From Beta vulgaris subsp. vulgaris (taxonomy: Eukaryota > Streptophyta > Magnoliopsida > Caryophyllales > Amaranthaceae), in contig NC_079205.1 in the NCBI RefSeq assembly GCF_026745355.1, positions 47,070,027 through 47,134,026 on the forward strand: a stretch of 64,000 nt of DNA, read 5' to 3'. A program made the translations under genes and the position numbers. Below, in pieces: positions 11,735-23,039 of this stretch (position 1 is the first letter of the stretch; every line of letters begins with the position of its first letter). Under the pieces are notes generated by a model. That model had not been told where the DNA came from. It ran no database searches and saw only the letters and a program-made list of their open reading frames with translations.

Positions 11735-12224
11735 ATGATAAACATTATTGGTGGTGCTTTCTAATGGAACAAGTGTAGGATTATAAGTATTATAAACGGA
11801 ATTTCATGAATTATAAGAGGGACTTTTCTATTTCTTATAGCAGTATTACATAGCTTTTTTAGGGAGAGAAAAAATGAAAGAGAAAATAATGAGATAAAAC
11901 TGACTGCTTTATTTTCTAATTCCTTCACCTAATTATAGGAATAAATTAGGTTGGGAATCCTCTCCTTTTCTTTCTCTTTGGCCGGCCACCGTTAGAGTCC
12001 TTCATGGGCTCTAGGTCTTTTTTTTTATTAATCCAAATTGTGTAAGTATGACCTTGTAGGGTCCATTTAATTGGGCTTTGGGTTTATTATTTACTAAACA
12101 TGAAGTTTTATAACATTCTCTAGCAAGATGTATAGATGACCCAATCTAATTACTTTATTATCTCCATAATATGGCCCATGTTATATTTAGTAATTGCATT
12201 AAAGTCGAGGACATAATTCCTTCA

Positions 12225-13060
12225 ATCTCCCACTTGTCTGAGACGAGTGTGCAATATTCAAATTCCTTATGTCTCTCAGTGTCTAATCTGATAGTATGAC
12301 CATATATCTATGTCATCCATACTAGTCTTAAAATTAATCCTTGAAATTCGAATTCGAATTGACAAACAAATGATCATCAAATAATCCATTTGAGCGCGGT
12401 CATGCATTTTTCAATTTTTACTCTCTAAGGGGCCAAGACTCCCATCCTATCTCATATAGGAGGACTTTTCAATCTTGTGGCAACCAAAACTCCCACTCAA
12501 CTTTTAGCACTACCTGAATGTTGCCTTTATAGTCCGCTTTTACGACATGACGTTTGATAGTATCAAAGTTATACCAATCATCGGGTTAAGTAGTGTTCCA
12601 CTCATGTCTTAGGAATCCACTAATATAATTTCGAAGTTATAAAACTTCTAAGTAGGTCTTGTTCGGTCATTTATCAAATATACATATTCACATGATCGAT
12701 TAAACATCTCCATGTTCCCATAACCCGTGAATCGCTATCAATCAATCTTATATGCTTATCCTTTAACAAGTCATTTATGTCCAATTTAATGTCTTAGATT
12801 AGAAACTATAATATTCTATGAATTCTGTTCACTTATGGTGTTTCATTCATCAAATCACATATTTGACAAAACCATTGAATTCAAGATATATTTCGGACAT
12901 ATTATTTAATACCAGACCAAAAATAGATAAGATAAGAAATTTATTTCTCATAAACATAAAATAGCAAAACCATTTTTCTACATTGTAATAAGTTTCTCTA
13001 AACCTAGTACAATCTAAAGCCACTCCATCATTTGCTTCAAGCTTATAGCCATAGCGTGAC
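12225..13060 (-). other. Untranslated 3' region of the old copia element, with polypurine tract
   Basis: This stretch lies between the end of the RNase H reading frame and the presumed 3' LTR. The plus strand reads AATCTCCCACTTGTCTGAGA at 12224-12243, the complement of a polypurine tract used to prime second-strand DNA synthesis. The remainder has no ORF. Confidence 0.6.
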
Positions 13061-13099
13061 ACTCATCTTCGGTTAAGGTAGTGGTTTAGTTTGCGGATC

Positions 13100-14461
13100 A
13101 GCCACGTTCTCATCCGTATAACTTTGCAGATCTTGACATCCTTCATGTCAACTATATATCTCTCGAATGAGGTGAAACTTCCTCATTACATGTTTGGACT
13201 TGTTATGGATCTTGGCTCTTTTGCTTGCGCAATAGCACCATTGTTGCCACAAAATAACTCAATCCCTTCCAGAGCACTAGGTATGATATCCAGCTCTGTC
13301 AAAAACTTCTTTATCCAATCTGCTTCCATAGTTGCTTCAACCGCTGCTAAATATTCTGATTTTGTCGTAGTCTGCTATAATGCTTTGCTTTGAGGTCTTC
13401 CAGCTCACTACTCCTCCATTTAGAAGAAAGACGTACCCTGACTGGGAGCGGTAATCATCTCTGTCGGTTTGGAAGCTAGCATCAGTATAACCTTCAACAA
13501 CCACCTCACTTTGTCCTCCATAGACTAAGAACAAGCCTTTAGTTCTTCTCAAGTACTTAAGGATGCTCTTAGTTGTAGTCCAGTGTGCTTCTCCTAGATT
13601 TTCTTGGAACCTGCTACACATGTTCAAGGCATATGCAACATCTGGTCGAGTACTTATCATGGCATACATGATAGATCCTATATATAGCCAAAGCATAAGG
13701 GATGCTACTCATTCGCTTTAAATCATCCGGCTTAGTCAGGCACTGACTCTTGCTAAGCAATATGCCATGTGACATGGAAACGAGTCCTCTATTTGAGATT
13801 TCCATATTGAACCTTGCAAGAACTTTATCAATATAAGTTTCTTGACATAGCCCAATCACGCTTCGAGACCTATCTCTATGGATTTTAAATTTCCAGTATG
13901 TACTCAACTTCTCCATGGTCCTTAATAGAGAAACAACTTTTCAACCACTCCTTGACTGATTCAAGCATTGGTATGTCATTTGCCATAAGTAGTATGTCAT
14001 CTACATATAAAACCAAGAAGACTAGGCTGCTCCCACTAAACTTATTATATATAAATACAAGATTCTTCTTCGCTTTTGAGGAAACCAAATTGTTTGATTG
14101 TCTCATCAAACCAAAGATTCCAGCTCCGAGATGCCTGCTTCAATCCATAAATGGATCTTTGAAGCTTGAAAACACTTTTTGGATTTTCTGGATCCTTAAA
14201 ACCCTCAGGTTGTGTCATGTACACATCCTCATTCAAGAGTTCATTCAAGAATGCAGTTTTGACATCCATCTACCAAATTTCGTAATCATAAAATGCAGCA
14301 ATCGGTAAAAGTATCCGAATTGACTTACGCATTGCTACTGAAGAAAAGGTCTCATCATAGTTTGTACCATGAATTTTCCTGAATCCATTTTGCAACCAGT
14401 CTTGCTTTGTAAACAAAGGTATTTCACACTCACTTCTTACATCCAATAGGGTTAACCCCAT
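13100..14461 (-). pseudogene. Copia reverse transcriptase and RNase H, broken
   Basis: On the minus strand: FRKIHGTNYDETFSSVAMRKSIRILL (RVT_2 start, 14461), MDVKTAFLNELLNEDVYMTQPEGF (first catalytic Asp), SIYGLKQASRSWN, FLVLYVDDILLMAND (YVDD), then MYAMISTRPDVAYALNMCSRF and EGYTDASFQTDRDD (RNase H Asp). The last part, EATMEADWIKKFLTELDIIP..LFCGNNGAIAQAKEP, continues to about 13200 in another frame. Several frameshifts, for example near 13340, 13690 and 13900, make it non-functional. A plus-strand ORF at 13091-13393 is its shadow. Confidence 0.88.
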
Positions 14462-14875
14462 CAGGGAAGTCGACCAGGGTCCAAACTTTATTCTCAGACA
14501 TGGAGTCTAACTCGAACTTCATGGCCTGAAGCCATTTCTCAGGGTCTGGAATTGTCAAAGCTTGTTTGTAGGTAGTAGGTTCTGAATTTTCCAGAAGTAT
14601 AATTTTAAAGTTCTCAGTTCACAGGAAATCAACCAACCTCTTGATTGGAATCCTTAATTAGTCTACTTGACTTACGTGGGGCTTGAGCATCAAGAGAAAT
14701 GTTTTCTTCAACTTCTTGAAGATTTTCGCTTGAATTACATTCAAGTAGGACGGTAGGATCAAATGTTCACGCGTTGAGTATGTCATCTCCTAAACATAAC
14801 TTTCATCTTGTCGGTCCATCTCTGACATGGTGTGAACCATCTCTAGTTGTTGCTCATCTCGAATTTGTTCGAGTA

Positions 14876-16095
14876 TTATTTTACTCCCACTTGTCTTTCT
14901 AGAAACAAATTTCTTTCCAAGAAAGACACCATACGAGCAACAAACACTTTGTTCTCTTGATGGTTATAGAAGTAATAACTCCTTATCTCTTTTGGGTATC
15001 CCACAAAGAGACATTTATTTGATTTAGGTGCAAGTTTGTCTGATAGTAACTGCTTTACATAAACCTCACATCCCCAGATCTTAAGAAAAGCCAGGTTTGG
15101 AGTTTTTCCATTCCATAACTCATATGAAATCTTTTGTAAAGCCTTTGATGGGCTCCTATTTAGTGTGTGTGTAGCTGTTTCGAGAGCATATCCCCAAAAA
15201 GAAATCGGAAGATTAGCAAGACTCATCATTGATCGAACCATATCTAGCAAGGTTCGATTCCTCCTTGCAGATACACCATTTAACTGCGGTGTTCCTGGTG
15301 GAGTTAATTGTGAAAGAATTCCATAACTATTTAAATGATCATCAAATTCTTGGCTCAAATACTCCCCACCACGATCAAATCGCGGTGCTTTTATTGTCTT
15401 ATCAAGTTGATTCTGTACTTCACATTGGAACTCTTTGAATATGTCAAAAGATTCAGACTTATGTTTCATTAAGTAGACATATTCGTATCTACTCAAATCG
15501 TCAGTGAAGGTAATGAAGTAGTTAAACCCTCCCCTTGCCTTTGTGCTCATAAGACCACAAATATTTGTATGTATGAGGCCCAACAGATCGCTGGCCTTTT
15601 CACCATTTCCAGTAAACGGTGACTTTGTCATCTTACCCATTAAGCATGATTCACATACATCAAATGATTCGAAATCAAATGATAGAAGAATACCATCCTG
15701 TTGTAACTTTTGGATACACTTTTGGTTTATATGACCCATTCGACAATGCCAAATGTAGGTTAGGTTTGAATCATTTGATTTTTTTTTTCCTTGCTATCTA
15801 TGTTATAGACTTGTACTGACCTATCAAGCACATATAAGCCATTTATCAATTTAGCACTGGCATAGAACATATTATTATAGGAAATGGAATAACACTTGTT
15901 CTTAATTTCAAAACAAAATCCTTCAGAATCCAAAATAGAAACATAAAGTATGTTCTTAGTTATCGAAGAAACAAAATAACAATTATTGAGTTCTAAAATA
16001 AATCCAGATGGCAAATGCAGACTATAGCTTCCTATGGCAAGTGTAGCAACCCATGCTCCATTTCCAATGCGCAGCTCTACCTCACTCTTTTCCAA
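14876..16095 (-). pseudogene. Copia GAG-pre-integrase and integrase, broken
   Basis: The first piece (16095-15760) contains CYFVSSITKNILYVSILDSEG and LYVLDRSVQVYNI, typical of the region between protease and integrase. The second (15739-14876, 287 residues) starts MGHINQKCIQKLQQDGIL, then CESCLMGKMTKSPF (zinc-binding end), FTDDLSRYEYVYLM, RGGEY and PQLNGVSARRNRTLLDM, i.e. the DDE integrase core, ending in the LWNGKTPNLAFLKIWGCEVYV region. The first catalytic position of the DDE triad reads HTNIC rather than the usual HTDIC, so an Asp is lost. A frameshift separates the pieces near 15760. Confidence 0.88.
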
Positions 16096-16199
16096 CTTCT
16101 TACTTCCTTTTAGTCCCTACACATCATTAACTGTGTGAGAACCACAACTGGTATCAAATACCCATAAAGAAGTAGAAGTAAAATTGATTTCTATAACAA

Positions 16200-16550
16200 A
16201 TAAATATACATGAAGCGGAAGCCCCAGACTTATTTTCCTCCAAGTATAGAGGGCAGTTTCCAGTGTCTTATCTTGTGACAGTGGAAGCACTTGCTTTCAG
16301 CGGCGACCTTTGGCTTGGCGGTTGGCTTGGGTTTTTCAGCAACAACGACAACTTGCTTGCCTTTGTCCTTCTTTCGTGCCCATTTCTTCTTGAAACTCAT
16401 TCCCTTTTGAACCATCACAATCTCTTTCTCTGGTTCCTTAGGGATGTTCCTCTCAGCATTGACCAACAACCCATGCAGCTCTTGCAAAGTCTTTTCAGAC
16501 TCATTCATGTTAAAAGTCATCCTGAACTGATTGAAATGTCAGACAAGAAG
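16200..16550 (-). pseudogene. Copia gag remnant with zinc knuckle
   Basis: The minus-strand ORF at 16520-16230 reads FNMNESEKTLQELHGLLVNAE, then a Lys-rich linker, and CFHCHKIRHWKL, a knuckle whose last Cys is missing (the family pattern is C-x2-C-x4-H-x4-C). Only the C-terminal part of gag is present; similarity ends at about 16550, marking the break in the element. Confidence 0.75.
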
Positions 16551-16858
16551 TGCTATAAATTAGTTGCATATATAATTACATTTGTTTCTTATATTAGATT
16601 TTTTTTATTTAGTGAGAATTTAACACCAATTGCAATCAAAGCACTAAAATTTAGCCTTTATATATATAGTATCATGGTTGAATCTTCATCCAATATTGAA
16701 AGTGTTGAACAGAAACTACAAAATTATATGCGAAGGCGGAATAACCCCAAAATAAACAAAATTTAAACACCATACAGGGCCTAACTTTACAACCAAGCCA
16801 TATGCTCAACATTGTTACCAAATAAATCTCTATTTAACATGAGCATCCGGTGGAATTG
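16551..16858. other. Intergenic, nothing recognised
   Basis: AT-rich. ACACCATACAGGGCCTAAC near 16768-16786 looks like an isolated Tourist-like MITE end (inverted: GGCCCTGTATGGTGT), but a partner was not identified. Confidence 0.4.
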
Positions 16859-16873
16859 AATTTTCACCCCTTA

Positions 16874-17000
16874 ATTTTTTTTGATCCATATGAGTCACGA
16901 AGGCGGTACAAAGTACAAAGAAGGGGAAGGGGGATTCGAACATGTGACCTATCGTTCACAGCATCTCAATCTTAACCAATATGCCAAGACATCCTTAGTT
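16874..17000 (-). mobile_element. tRNA-derived SINE with 15-bp TSD
   Basis: The direct repeat AATTTTCACCCCTTA flanks it exactly (16859-16873 and 17001-17015). On the minus strand the body starts AACTAAGGATGTCTTGGCAT and carries a pol III A-box-like TTGGCATATTGGTTAAGA and a B box GTTCGAATCCC (plus strand GGGATTCGAAC, 16931-16941). It ends in an A-rich tail next to the TSD (plus-strand T-run 16874-16881). Total length is 127 bp. SINEs are moved by LINE machinery; such a partner family is present in this window. Confidence 0.88.
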
Positions 17001-17100
17001 AATTTTCACCCCTTATGAACAATAATGCTTTATAGCATATTCATTGTGTTGAATTTAATTGAATTTCATTTGTCCATGTCATACTACTATCAATTAATTA

Positions 17101-17615
17101 CTTCCTCCGTCTCATAATAGAGTGTTTGTTTCTTTCTTACACGATCTCCAACATGAATATTTGACATTCAATATCTTCAATTCGTTATATTCATAAAAAA
17201 TATAAAAAGATATTATGAAATTACATTGAAGCGAATCTAACAAGATCTCACATGAATATTTTATATATATATATACAAATGTGAATATTTCGTCAAAATT
17301 TTTATATTTTGATCTCATGAGGGAGAAACAAGCACTATATTATGGGACGGAGCAGTGGCGAATCTTAGAAAATAACATCACATTATTTTTCAGCGTAAGG
17401 GACATGCCTTTTGTGGGTCCTCTACTCCTTTTTCTCATTTCCTCTTTCGGTATTTCCCTCTCACGGGTAAAGCCTGGCTTCTATTAACTATAATATTTTG
17501 GGCTTCTTTTTGTTGGGTTAGACAAAATAGCAAGTTGTATTTTTTCTTCTCAACATCTTCCAAGGGCCAGGCCCAATCCTTACCCTTAGAAGATCCGCCT
17601 CTGGGACGGAGGGAG
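17101..17615. mobile_element. Stowaway-type MITE interrupted by a hAT MITE
   Basis: The left end CTTCCTCCGTCTCATAATAG (TA at 17099-17100) and the right end GGGACGGAGGGAG (TA at 17616-17617) form the inverted repeats. The right terminal repeat is split and partly duplicated by the hAT insertion at 17353-17603. The original element would have been about 255 bp. Confidence 0.82.
17353..17603. mobile_element. hAT-type MITE with 8-bp TSD
   Basis: The TSD GGACGGAG is exact at 17345-17352 and 17604-17611. The terminal inverted repeats are CAGTGGCGAATCTTAGAA and, inverted from the right, CAGAGGCGGATCTTCTAA. CAG(N)GGCG ends with an 8-bp TSD are characteristic of plant hAT elements. 251 bp, no transposase. 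Confidence 0.88.
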
Positions 17616-17617
17616 TA

Positions 17618-18658
17618 CTTTATTTCTCTTTTAAATGACAATTTTTTTTGCACTACTACAATTTTTGGAAAACAAATCAATTTATTTCTATATTCCCGTA
17701 CGTGCTTGAAGTCCTAGGGCATGTCTCCTCCGAGGTATTAGCTCAAGGCTCGGCACATCACTCCATAGTCCATACACAAGTACACAACCCTTCCCCTTCA
17801 CCCTACACTCATCCATGGTACAAACAATAACACAATGCTACTCTTTGCTTGCATCACCAACATATGAATCGCCCCACAAATGTATTACGTCAATAAAATA
17901 GGTTAAATGCAATTCTTTGCTTAGAAAGCACCTCTTTTATTCTTTTAAAAAAAATAATCACCTCTTAAAAAAAAAACTCAGCATATTATCAGTCTTGAAT
18001 GATATGATGGGAGAAACAAACAACAAACACCTCAACTTTCTCAAACTATTTTTGGATTATATACTTATATACTATACGTCCAAGTTTGTTGTAATAGCTA
18101 GCAATTTTGGCCCGTCTAAGAAGTGTGCACAAGTTTACTACATGCCCACCGAAAGCAAGAAAAGTCTATGTATATCTTCTGCAACATGTCAACCTCATGC
18201 TTCATTGGTGGCCGAAGATTATGATGCTTTTAAGCTTCTCACTTATATGCAAAGCTTACCACAAATCATCGCCAAATAGAGCCGTTGATGCTTATATATC
18301 ATTATCATGAGAATTTATTTTCTCAATTATTGCTAATAATTTAACTATTTTTTGAGATTTTACTATTCATATAAATTTCTAAAGAGTGCTTAATTAAGTA
18401 ATTGGCAAATTTTCCAAAAAGGATGTTGACTTGAGTGTTGATAACAATATCATAAATAGTTGGTATTACTAATTTTCTACATTTCTAATTACAGTTGTTA
18501 TCTGTTTATATTATTTAGGATTATATTTAGCCACATATATCTTTGTTCATACAAATTTTCTTTAAATACTTGGTTTACTCTTGGAAAAAGGGAAAAAATG
18601 TTTTTGGCTTTGGTTGATAATCTACTATTGGCAGGTAATCTTAGTTTATGTTAGACTT
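17618..18658. other. Intergenic, no gene recognised
   Basis: Small overlapping ORFs (17648-18310, plus strand) share no motif with any family I know and overlap in different frames, so they are probably chance. A short stretch reading YMPTESKKSLCISSATCQP has no recognisable domain. Confidence 0.45.
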
Positions 18659-19399
18659 TGTGATCATTGAGAGAACCGGATATCCACTCCAAGGCACGGA
18701 AACTACGCTTTCCTATTAGTTTAATTTCGCCCCTCTAGGATCACCGGGTTAACACGAAATAACTAATGAGATACAATGGAGAGAACAATCCACTTAGATG
18801 ATCTTCTAAGTGAATCAAACAAGAACTTGTGTTTTGTGTTTGTGAAGAACACTCAAGAGAAGATTGCAAGTTTTCTCTTAAGCTAAGCAAGAAGTATTTG
18901 AGAGAGTATAGAATAGAAAATTCTGATTTTTTTCCAACCCTCCACTCATAGGAATCCCAAGGTTTATATAGGAATCATAAACCTTTCATTGACTAGAGTA
19001 AACAATCCATAACCCCCATTTTAATCACCCATCAAAGGCCTTTAATCAGCTGATTTAAGGACCTTAAAGGTCATTAAAATGAGGCCATAACATCACAACG
19101 GACATAAAACCGTCAAGGCATCTTTTCGCATTCCAAGGCAGAAGACACGTCGCGACTCGCGAAAAGCTCGCGAGTCGCGAGGCGCTGGTCGCGACCCGCG
19201 ACCCTGTCGCGACTCGCGACGGGCCACTGGTCGCGACCCGCGACAACCGTCGCGACTCGCGGCCAGTCTTCTGTCTCCCTTGGTTTATCAATGCGTTTTG
19301 CCACTTGATGCACTCTAGCCTTTTGCATACTAGACCTCCTCCTCTTCTAGTACATACCCTTATGAGTTTCAAACCCATTACCCTATAAATGTTCCAACA
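18659..19399 (-). repeat. 3' LTR of the young copia element
   Basis: Nearly identical to 23927-24665. Ends CCTATAAATGTTCCAACA on the plus strand and is followed by the complement of the polypurine tract. Carries a GC-rich array of TCGCGACTCGCGA-type units (about 19148-19265), strikingly unlike its AT-rich surroundings. ORFs crossing the array are artefacts of the repeat. Confidence 0.92.
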
Positions 19400-19908
19400 A
19401 TCCTCCTCCCATTTATAGGGTAATGTTGAAAAGTTTTTCAACTTGCTATAAATCGCAAACACACATGTTCATGCATCATGGAAATATCTAACGATTGAAT
19501 TTCCATTTAGTAAAAGTAATCTTTACAATAATTTAGATCATAATGATAGACAAAGCTTTGAATCATATAACCATTACAAATTATTGAAGTTACTAATACA
19601 CACAAACATAAACTAGGTTCTTAAAACCTCCGACACCTATGAAGCCTTGGTGTCCATATCCATTCATAAGCATTCCAAGTCAAGCCTAAGACTTGATGAA
19701 GCGGCCAAACTTCTAGCTTACATAGGTAAATCTTTCCGGACATGCTCCTACAATTGAGCACCTTATCAAAGATTTATTAAGAATAAAATTCAACCTCTTT
19801 ATCATTGTAGCAACAAGCACTAACCTCGGGATGTATTAAACAAGTGCTCCCAACCTCTTAGAGAAGTACTATCCTCCTTGAATTTGAGATCTAACGTTGT
19901 ATTAGACA

Positions 19909-21669
19909 TCAAATAGAGTTTTCCTTCACCATAGGTTGATCAATAGGCTTAAGACCCATCCCTTTGTTCATTTTGTTCACTAGTTCCCTTGACAACGGTT
20001 TTGTAAACGTATCCGCCAAGTTCAAACTAGACCGAACAAAATTAATAGTTATACAACTATTCCTTATCATTTCCCGCACATAGCTATGTCTAACTCCAAT
20101 GTGCCTTGACTTGCCATTGTAGACTTCACTATATGCTTTAGCTATGGTTGATGCACTATCACAATGGATAGCAAGAGGTGACATTGGTTTCACCCATAAG
20201 TCCACCTCACTCAACACATTCCTTAGCCATTCCGCTTCTTGGCAACAAGAAGCCAAAGCAATGAATTCCGATGCCATAGTGGAATCCGTTATACATGTTT
20301 GCTTCTTGGAAGCCCATGAAATGGCACCTCCTCCAAGAAGAAACACCCAACCACTAGTGGATGAATAATCTTCCTTATTCGAAATCCAACTAGCATCCGA
20401 GTAACCTTCTAAGATAGAAGGTTCTCTTTATATGTTATGACATAATCCAAGGTCTTATTCAAGTACCTTAACACTCTTCTCAATGCTTGCCAATGCAACA
20501 TACTAGGATTACTAGTATACCTACTGAGCTTGCCAATAGCAAAGGCTATATCCGGCCGAGTGCTAGTCATAGCATACATCAAGCTTCCAATTAAGCTTGC
20601 ATACTCCAATTGTGAAATTGGAGTACCACTACTCGGAACCAAGTGAATACTAGGATCCATAGGAGTAGCAAAATGAGTCGAATTTGACTCATTATACCTC
20701 TTGACCACTTTCTCAATATAATGAGATTGTGATAAAGAAAACGACCCTTTCCCTCTTATTATTCTAATACCTAGAATAACATCCGCTTCACCCAAATCTT
20801 TCATGGAGAAGCTAGAGGAAAGGAAGACTTTGGTCTTTTCCACTTGTTCCAAATCAGTCCCAAAAAAAGCATATCATCAACATATAAGCAAATTATAACT
20901 CCTTTACCGTTATTATCAAATTTGCTATATACACACTTATCGGACTGATTTATTTTGAACCCACTAGACAACACAACTTCATCAAATTTTTGATGCCATT
21001 GCTTAGGTGCTTGTTTAAGACCATACAAAGATCTAACCAATTTACAAACTTTAGTTTCTTGACCTTTAACCACAAACCCTTCAGGTTGATTCATGTACAC
21101 TTCCTCCTCCAATTCACCATTAAGAAAAGCAGTTTTTACATCCATTTGGTGAATTACTAGACCATGAATCGCAGCTAATGCTATCAATAGTCTAATAGTA
21201 GCTATTCTAGCTACTGGAGCATAAGTATCAAAGTAATCGATACCATATCTTTGCCTAAAACCTTGGACCACTAACCGGGCCTTATGTTTTAGTATGGTTC
21301 CATCGATTTTCTTTTTCCTTACAAAATCCACTTACAACCTAGGGGTTTGCAACCGGGAGGTAAATTAGCTAAAATCCAAGTGTGATTACCCATTATAGAA
21401 TCCATTTCATCATTCACTGCCTCTTTCCAGAAAGCAGAATCATGAGACTTCATAGCCTCATCAAAGGACCTAGGATCCTCCTCCATATTGTAACAATATG
21501 AAATTTGAGTCGAAATTGACTCCCTTGACCCTTCAACTAAATATAGTTGAAAATCCGGTCCAAAAGATTTCTCTTTTCTAATTCGTTTACTTTTCCTAAT
21601 TTCCGGTGTTGTAGTATCATGATCATTTGCAATGTCATCTACAACATTGGAACTAGTACTAGGTATCAT
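19909..21669 (-). pseudogene. Copia reverse transcriptase and RNase H
   Basis: The RVT_2 domain starts at DEAMKSHDSAFWKEAVNDEMDSI (21669-21319) and continues in the next piece (21331-20801) with ARLVVQGFRQRYGIDYFDTYAPVARIATIR, HQMDVKTAFLNGELEEEVY (catalytic Asp), SLYGLKQAPKQW and IICLYVDDMLFLG (YVDD). A frameshift near 20865, at a run of seven A (20863-20869), moves the rest (EQVEKTKVFLSSSFSMKDLGEADVILG..) into the frame of 20852-20409. RNase H follows at 20346-19909: GGGAISWASKKQTCITDSTMASEFIALASCCQEAEWLRN, then IHCDSASTIA and SRHIGVRHSYVREMI. All catalytic motifs are present despite the breaks, so decay is recent. Confidence 0.9.
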
Positions 21670-21730
21670 GTCCTTTGGTCTGGAATCGATGAGAATCTAG
21701 TCTCATCAAATATTGCATCCCTTGACTCTA

Positions 21731-22990
21731 TCACGGAGTGAATAGAGACAAAGTCATTGGGTCAATGACATAAAACCTATAGGCTTTGCTATGTACCGCA
21801 TAGCCTATAAAAATGCAATCAATTCCTTTTTCACCTAAAGTTTTCCTTTTAGGTTCCGTCAATTTGACAATTGCCCTACAACCCCATACCTTAAGGTAAT
21901 TGAGATTAGGCTTTTTATTACACCAAAGTTCATAAGGGGTAGTCTTATTCCTTTTATTAGGAACTCGATTTAAAATGTAACATGCAGTTAAAATTGCATC
22001 ACCCCAAAAACCGTCATTAAGACCCGAATTAGAAAGCATGGTATTAACCATTTCTTTTAGGACCCTATTTTTCCTTTCCGCTATACCATTACTTTGAGGT
22101 GAGTATGGGGCGGTTGTTTCATGAATTACACCAATGGAACTAAAATAACTTGGATTATAATATTCACCACCCCTATCCGTTCGAAGTCTTTTAATCTTTT
22201 GATTAAGTTGGAGTTCCACTTCGATTTTAAAGGTCTTAAACTTTTCTAGTGCTTCATCTTTAGTAAATAAAAATATATGTAACAAAACCTTGAAAAATCA
22301 TCAATAAAAGTTACAATATATTTTTTATTTCCTAAAGAAGGTGAACTATGAAAGTCACACAAGTCACTATGCACCAATTCAAGCAATACCGTTTGTCTAG
22401 TCACACTAGGATAAGGATTTTTTGTAATTTTATTTAGCACGCAAGTGTGACACTTCTCTAACTTTAAATCGAAAGGAGGTATCAACCCCATTTTAGACAT
22501 GTCATATAATCTACGATAATTCACATGACATAAACGATTGTGCCATAGAGAAGAAAATCAAGCATGTAAATAGAACTAGTACCAATTTTATTATCAATAC
22601 TAAATTTAAACATTCCATTACAAAAGAAACCTTGTCCAACAAAAATACCACCCTTGGAAAGTACAAATTTATCCGACTCAAAAACAACTTTAAAACCATA
22701 CTTATTCAAGAGACCTCCGACACAAGATTCTTCCTAACTTCCGGTACATACACAACATCCCGGAGAGTTAAAGTCTTTCCCGAGGTTAACAACAATTCTA
22801 CTTGGCCTATGCCTCTAGCCTTTACCGTAGAATCATTCCCCATATACAAGATTGGACCATCATCCAAATCTTTCAAAGACTTGAAGAAATCCTTGTTATT
22901 GCACACATGTCTAGAGGCTCCCGAATCTATCCACCAAGAATCATCAACCTGCACACACATAATTTCAGAAATCATAGCAACAAAATGCAT
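21731..22990 (-). pseudogene. Copia protease, GAG-pre-integrase and integrase
   Basis: The protease active site WWIDSGASRHV (DSGA) lies at the start (22990-22706). GAG-pre-integrase follows with MNYRRLYDMSKMGLIPPFDL and the zinc-binding CHTCVLNKITKNPYP. The integrase core has ELVHSDLCD, VTFIDDFSRFCYIY, RTDRGGEYYN and PYSPQSNGIAERKNR, then ELWCNKKPNLNYLKVWGCRAIV. The DDE residues are all visible. Frameshifts near 22706, 22520 and 22260 split it. Confidence 0.9.
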
Positions 22991-23039
22991 TTCTTCAATT
23001 ACATTAACATGTGCATTGTTACCTTGGTTTTGAACAACA

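Larger units (their letters stand above)
11735..16550 (-). mobile_element. Old Ty1/copia retrotransposon, 5' end missing
   Basis: Read on the minus strand the order is gag zinc knuckle, protease/GAG-pre-integrase, integrase, reverse transcriptase, RNase H, non-coding tail, polypurine tract, 3' LTR, as in Ty1/copia. The polypurine tract (AAGTGGGAGAT on the minus strand, 12225-12235) is followed by TGAAGGAATTATG, the likely LTR start at 12224. The other LTR boundary is not resolved because no second LTR is present for comparison; 11735 is a guess. At the gag end, similarity stops near 16550 without a 5' LTR or primer-binding site, so the element was truncated or deleted there. The coding region is heavily mutated. 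Confidence 0.8.

Noticed and set aside
13091..13393. Plus-strand ORF of 100 residues
   Set aside because: Exact antisense of the copia RNase H pseudogene.
11243..16786. A 5.5-kb element bounded by ACCCTATTTGGCACT and inverted GGCCCTGTATGGTGT
   Set aside because: The similarity of the two ends is weak and there is no TSD; they are more likely two separate MITE fragments.
19064..19462. ORFs with SRVATSGPSRVATGSRVATS-type repeats (also at 24331-24692 and 58592-58928)
   Set aside because: They are translations of the GC-rich LTR array in various frames; the same DNA repeat appears on both strands and in non-coding LTRs.
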